A stretch of DNA of 64,000 nt from Pedobacter cryoconitis (GTDB lineage: Bacteria; Bacteroidota; Bacteroidia; Sphingobacteriales; Sphingobacteriaceae): NCBI RefSeq assembly GCF_014200595.1, contig NZ_JACHCG010000002.1:310001-374000 (forward strand), written 5' to 3'. The notes beneath the pieces are model-generated. The model saw only the letters and a program-made list of their open reading frames with translations. It was not told the origin of the DNA and did not search any database. Positions within the stretch are counted from its first letter, which is position 1. Every line of letters starts with the position of its first letter. Below, in pieces: positions 62,954 to 64,000 of this stretch. The translations under genes were made by a program, and so were the position numbers.

Positions 62954-64000
62954 TTACCAAACACCTACACGGTTAGCAGGCGCAACATACATCTTCGCAG
63001 TTGCTGGTATATTAAATGCTTTATAGAAAGCTTCCAGGCTGTAAACAGCACCGTTAACTCTGAACATCTCAGGAGAGTGCGGATCAGTTTTTAAACGAAC
63101 GCGCATGGATTCATCTCTGCTCTTAATACGCCAAACCTGTGCAAAGCTCAAAAAGAAACGCTGATCAGGAGTAAAACCATCGATCTTCTTATCGCTTTTA
63201 CCATCTGGCGTTAACTTGAAGGCCTGGTAAGCAATCGCTAAACCACCAATATCTGCCAGGTTTTCTCCTAAAGTCAGCTCACCATTTACATGTTGGTTAT
63301 CAAGTAACGTAAAACCGTTGTACAGTTCTACTACCTTTTTAGCTTTCTCTTTGAATTTCGTCGCATCTATTGCTGTCCACCAGTCTTTAAGGTTTCCATC
63401 TTTGTCGTATTGTTTACCCTGATCATCAAAACCATGTGTCATTTCATGGCCAATAACAGCACCAATAGCTCCATAATTGATCGCATCATCAGCATTGACA
63501 TCAAAGAAAGGAAACTGAAGAATTCCAGCCGGGAAAACAATCTCATTAATAGAAGGATTGTAATAAGCATTTACCGTTGGCGGAGTCATTCCCCATTCTG
63601 TTTTGTCTACAGGTTTACCCATTTTTTCTACCATTTCTTTGTAAGCATGTTTATCTGCCGACTGAAGGTTTGCGAAATATGTGTTTTTTGAAATCTCTAC
63701 ATCATCATATTTTTTCCATTTATCAGGATAACCGATCTTTTTAATGAATGCATTCAGTTTCTCCAGTGCTTTTTGTTTAGTAGCAGGAGTCATCCAATCC
63801 AGTTTCTCGATTCTTGATTTGTAAACCTTTTGAAGATTATCAACCAGCTCCAGCATTCTTTTCTTCGATTCTGGTGTAAAATGTTCCTTTACATACAATT
63901 GTCCAAGCAATTCACCGATGTTTCCATCTGTGCTGCTTACAATAGCTTTCCAGCGTTCTTTTGGTTCTTTTAGTCCTTGTATTGTTTTACCAAAGAAATC
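62954..64000 (-). CDS. M13-family zinc metallopeptidase (PepO/neprilysin-like), partial
   Basis: C-terminal 348 residues of an M13 endopeptidase; the frame stays open to the window edge, so the N-terminus (normally another 300 or so residues with a lipoprotein or signal start) is missing. The zinc site VIGHEMTHGFDDQG is read near 63414-63455, the third ligand Glu in LGENLADIGG near 63249-63278, and NAYYNPSINEIVFPAGILQ precedes the site as the substrate-binding NAYY motif. The protein ends ANRVGVW, akin to the family's C-terminal CRVW. Periplasmic or surface oligopeptidase. Confidence 0.95.
   Translation of the reverse strand, partial: DFFGKTIQGLKEPKERWKAIVSSTDGNIGELLGQLYVKEHFTPESKKRMLELVDNLQKVYKSRIEKLDWMTPATKQKALEKLNAFIKKIGYPDKWKKYDDVEISKNTYFANLQSADKHAYKEMVEKMGKPVDKTEWGMTPPTVNAYYNPSINEIVFPAGILQFPFFDVNADDAINYGAIGAVIGHEMTHGFDDQGKQYDKDGNLKDWWTAIDATKFKEKAKKVVELYNGFTLLDNQHVNGELTLGENLADIGGLAIAYQAFKLTPDGKSDKKIDGFTPDQRFFLSFAQVWRIKSRDESMRVRLKTDPHSPEMFRVNGAVYSLEAFYKAFNIPATAKMYVAPANRVGVW

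Overview
The window looks like chromosomal DNA of a Bacteroidota bacterium of the Sphingobacteriaceae type (Pedobacter-like). The evidence is two SusC/SusD pairs, an ECF sigma/FecR pair feeding a SusC with an STN domain, a fused MurF-alanine racemase, poor Shine-Dalgarno signals, and promoters of the Bacteroidota form TTG-N19/20-TAnnTTTG (clear examples at 45060-45089, 56667-56697 and, with one mismatch, 19122-19152). Gene order is ordinary chromosomal. I see no insertion sequence, prophage, CRISPR array or origin. The only protein-coding accessory module of the toxin type is a RES/Xre pair at 51.2-52.1 kb.

Layout. 0-13.8 kb: SusCD pair plus a PI-PLC-like phosphodiesterase, then ECF sigma, FecR, STN-SusC, SusD and a PPP-like phosphatase, together suggesting acquisition of phosphorylated organic matter. 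13.8-19.1 kb: a GT-C glycosyltransferase divergent from an operon of HAD phosphatase, UbiA-type (phosphoribosyl-transferase-like) enzyme, GMC oxidoreductase and a small Tat-type protein, which I read as a polyprenyl-phosphate-sugar pathway. 19.1-27.8 kb: a long untranslated leader carrying a Bacteroidota promoter, a 25-codon ORF with tandem Cys codons, a long hairpin and a SAM-I (S-box) riboswitch; it precedes two tandem TlpA-like thioredoxins and a YceI protein, followed by a di-haem peroxidase, a TonB receptor and a DUF4397 lipoprotein. 27.9-34.8 kb: lipoproteins, a DUF2158 mini-gene, a phytase-like protein, tRNA-Leu(CAG), a flavin monooxygenase, a DUF2147 protein and an Asp-box propeller. 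34.8-44.4 kb: pncB and a mixed set of small-molecule redox enzymes with HxlR and AraC regulators. 44.5-45.0 kb: tandemly duplicated tRNA-Gly/tRNA-Leu pairs. 45.1-56.6 kb: recX, murF-alr, DUF502, LOG, a symporter, RES/Xre, recR, SDR, esterase, OmpA lipoprotein and split YeeE/YedE transporters. 56.7-60.5 kb: a trp attenuator with a WWW leader peptide followed by trpD-trpF-trpB-trpA. 60.5-64 kb: YciO-like protein, a membrane-anchored glutamate synthase-like protein, and an M13 peptidase cut by the window end.

The most unusual parts are the stacked sulfur-type leader at 19.1-19.73 kb in front of thioredoxin/YceI genes rather than methionine genes, and the putative polyprenyl-phosphoribose locus. 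The trp region is a readable classical attenuator in a trp operon lacking trpE, trpG and trpC. All functional names rest on motif reading without database searches.
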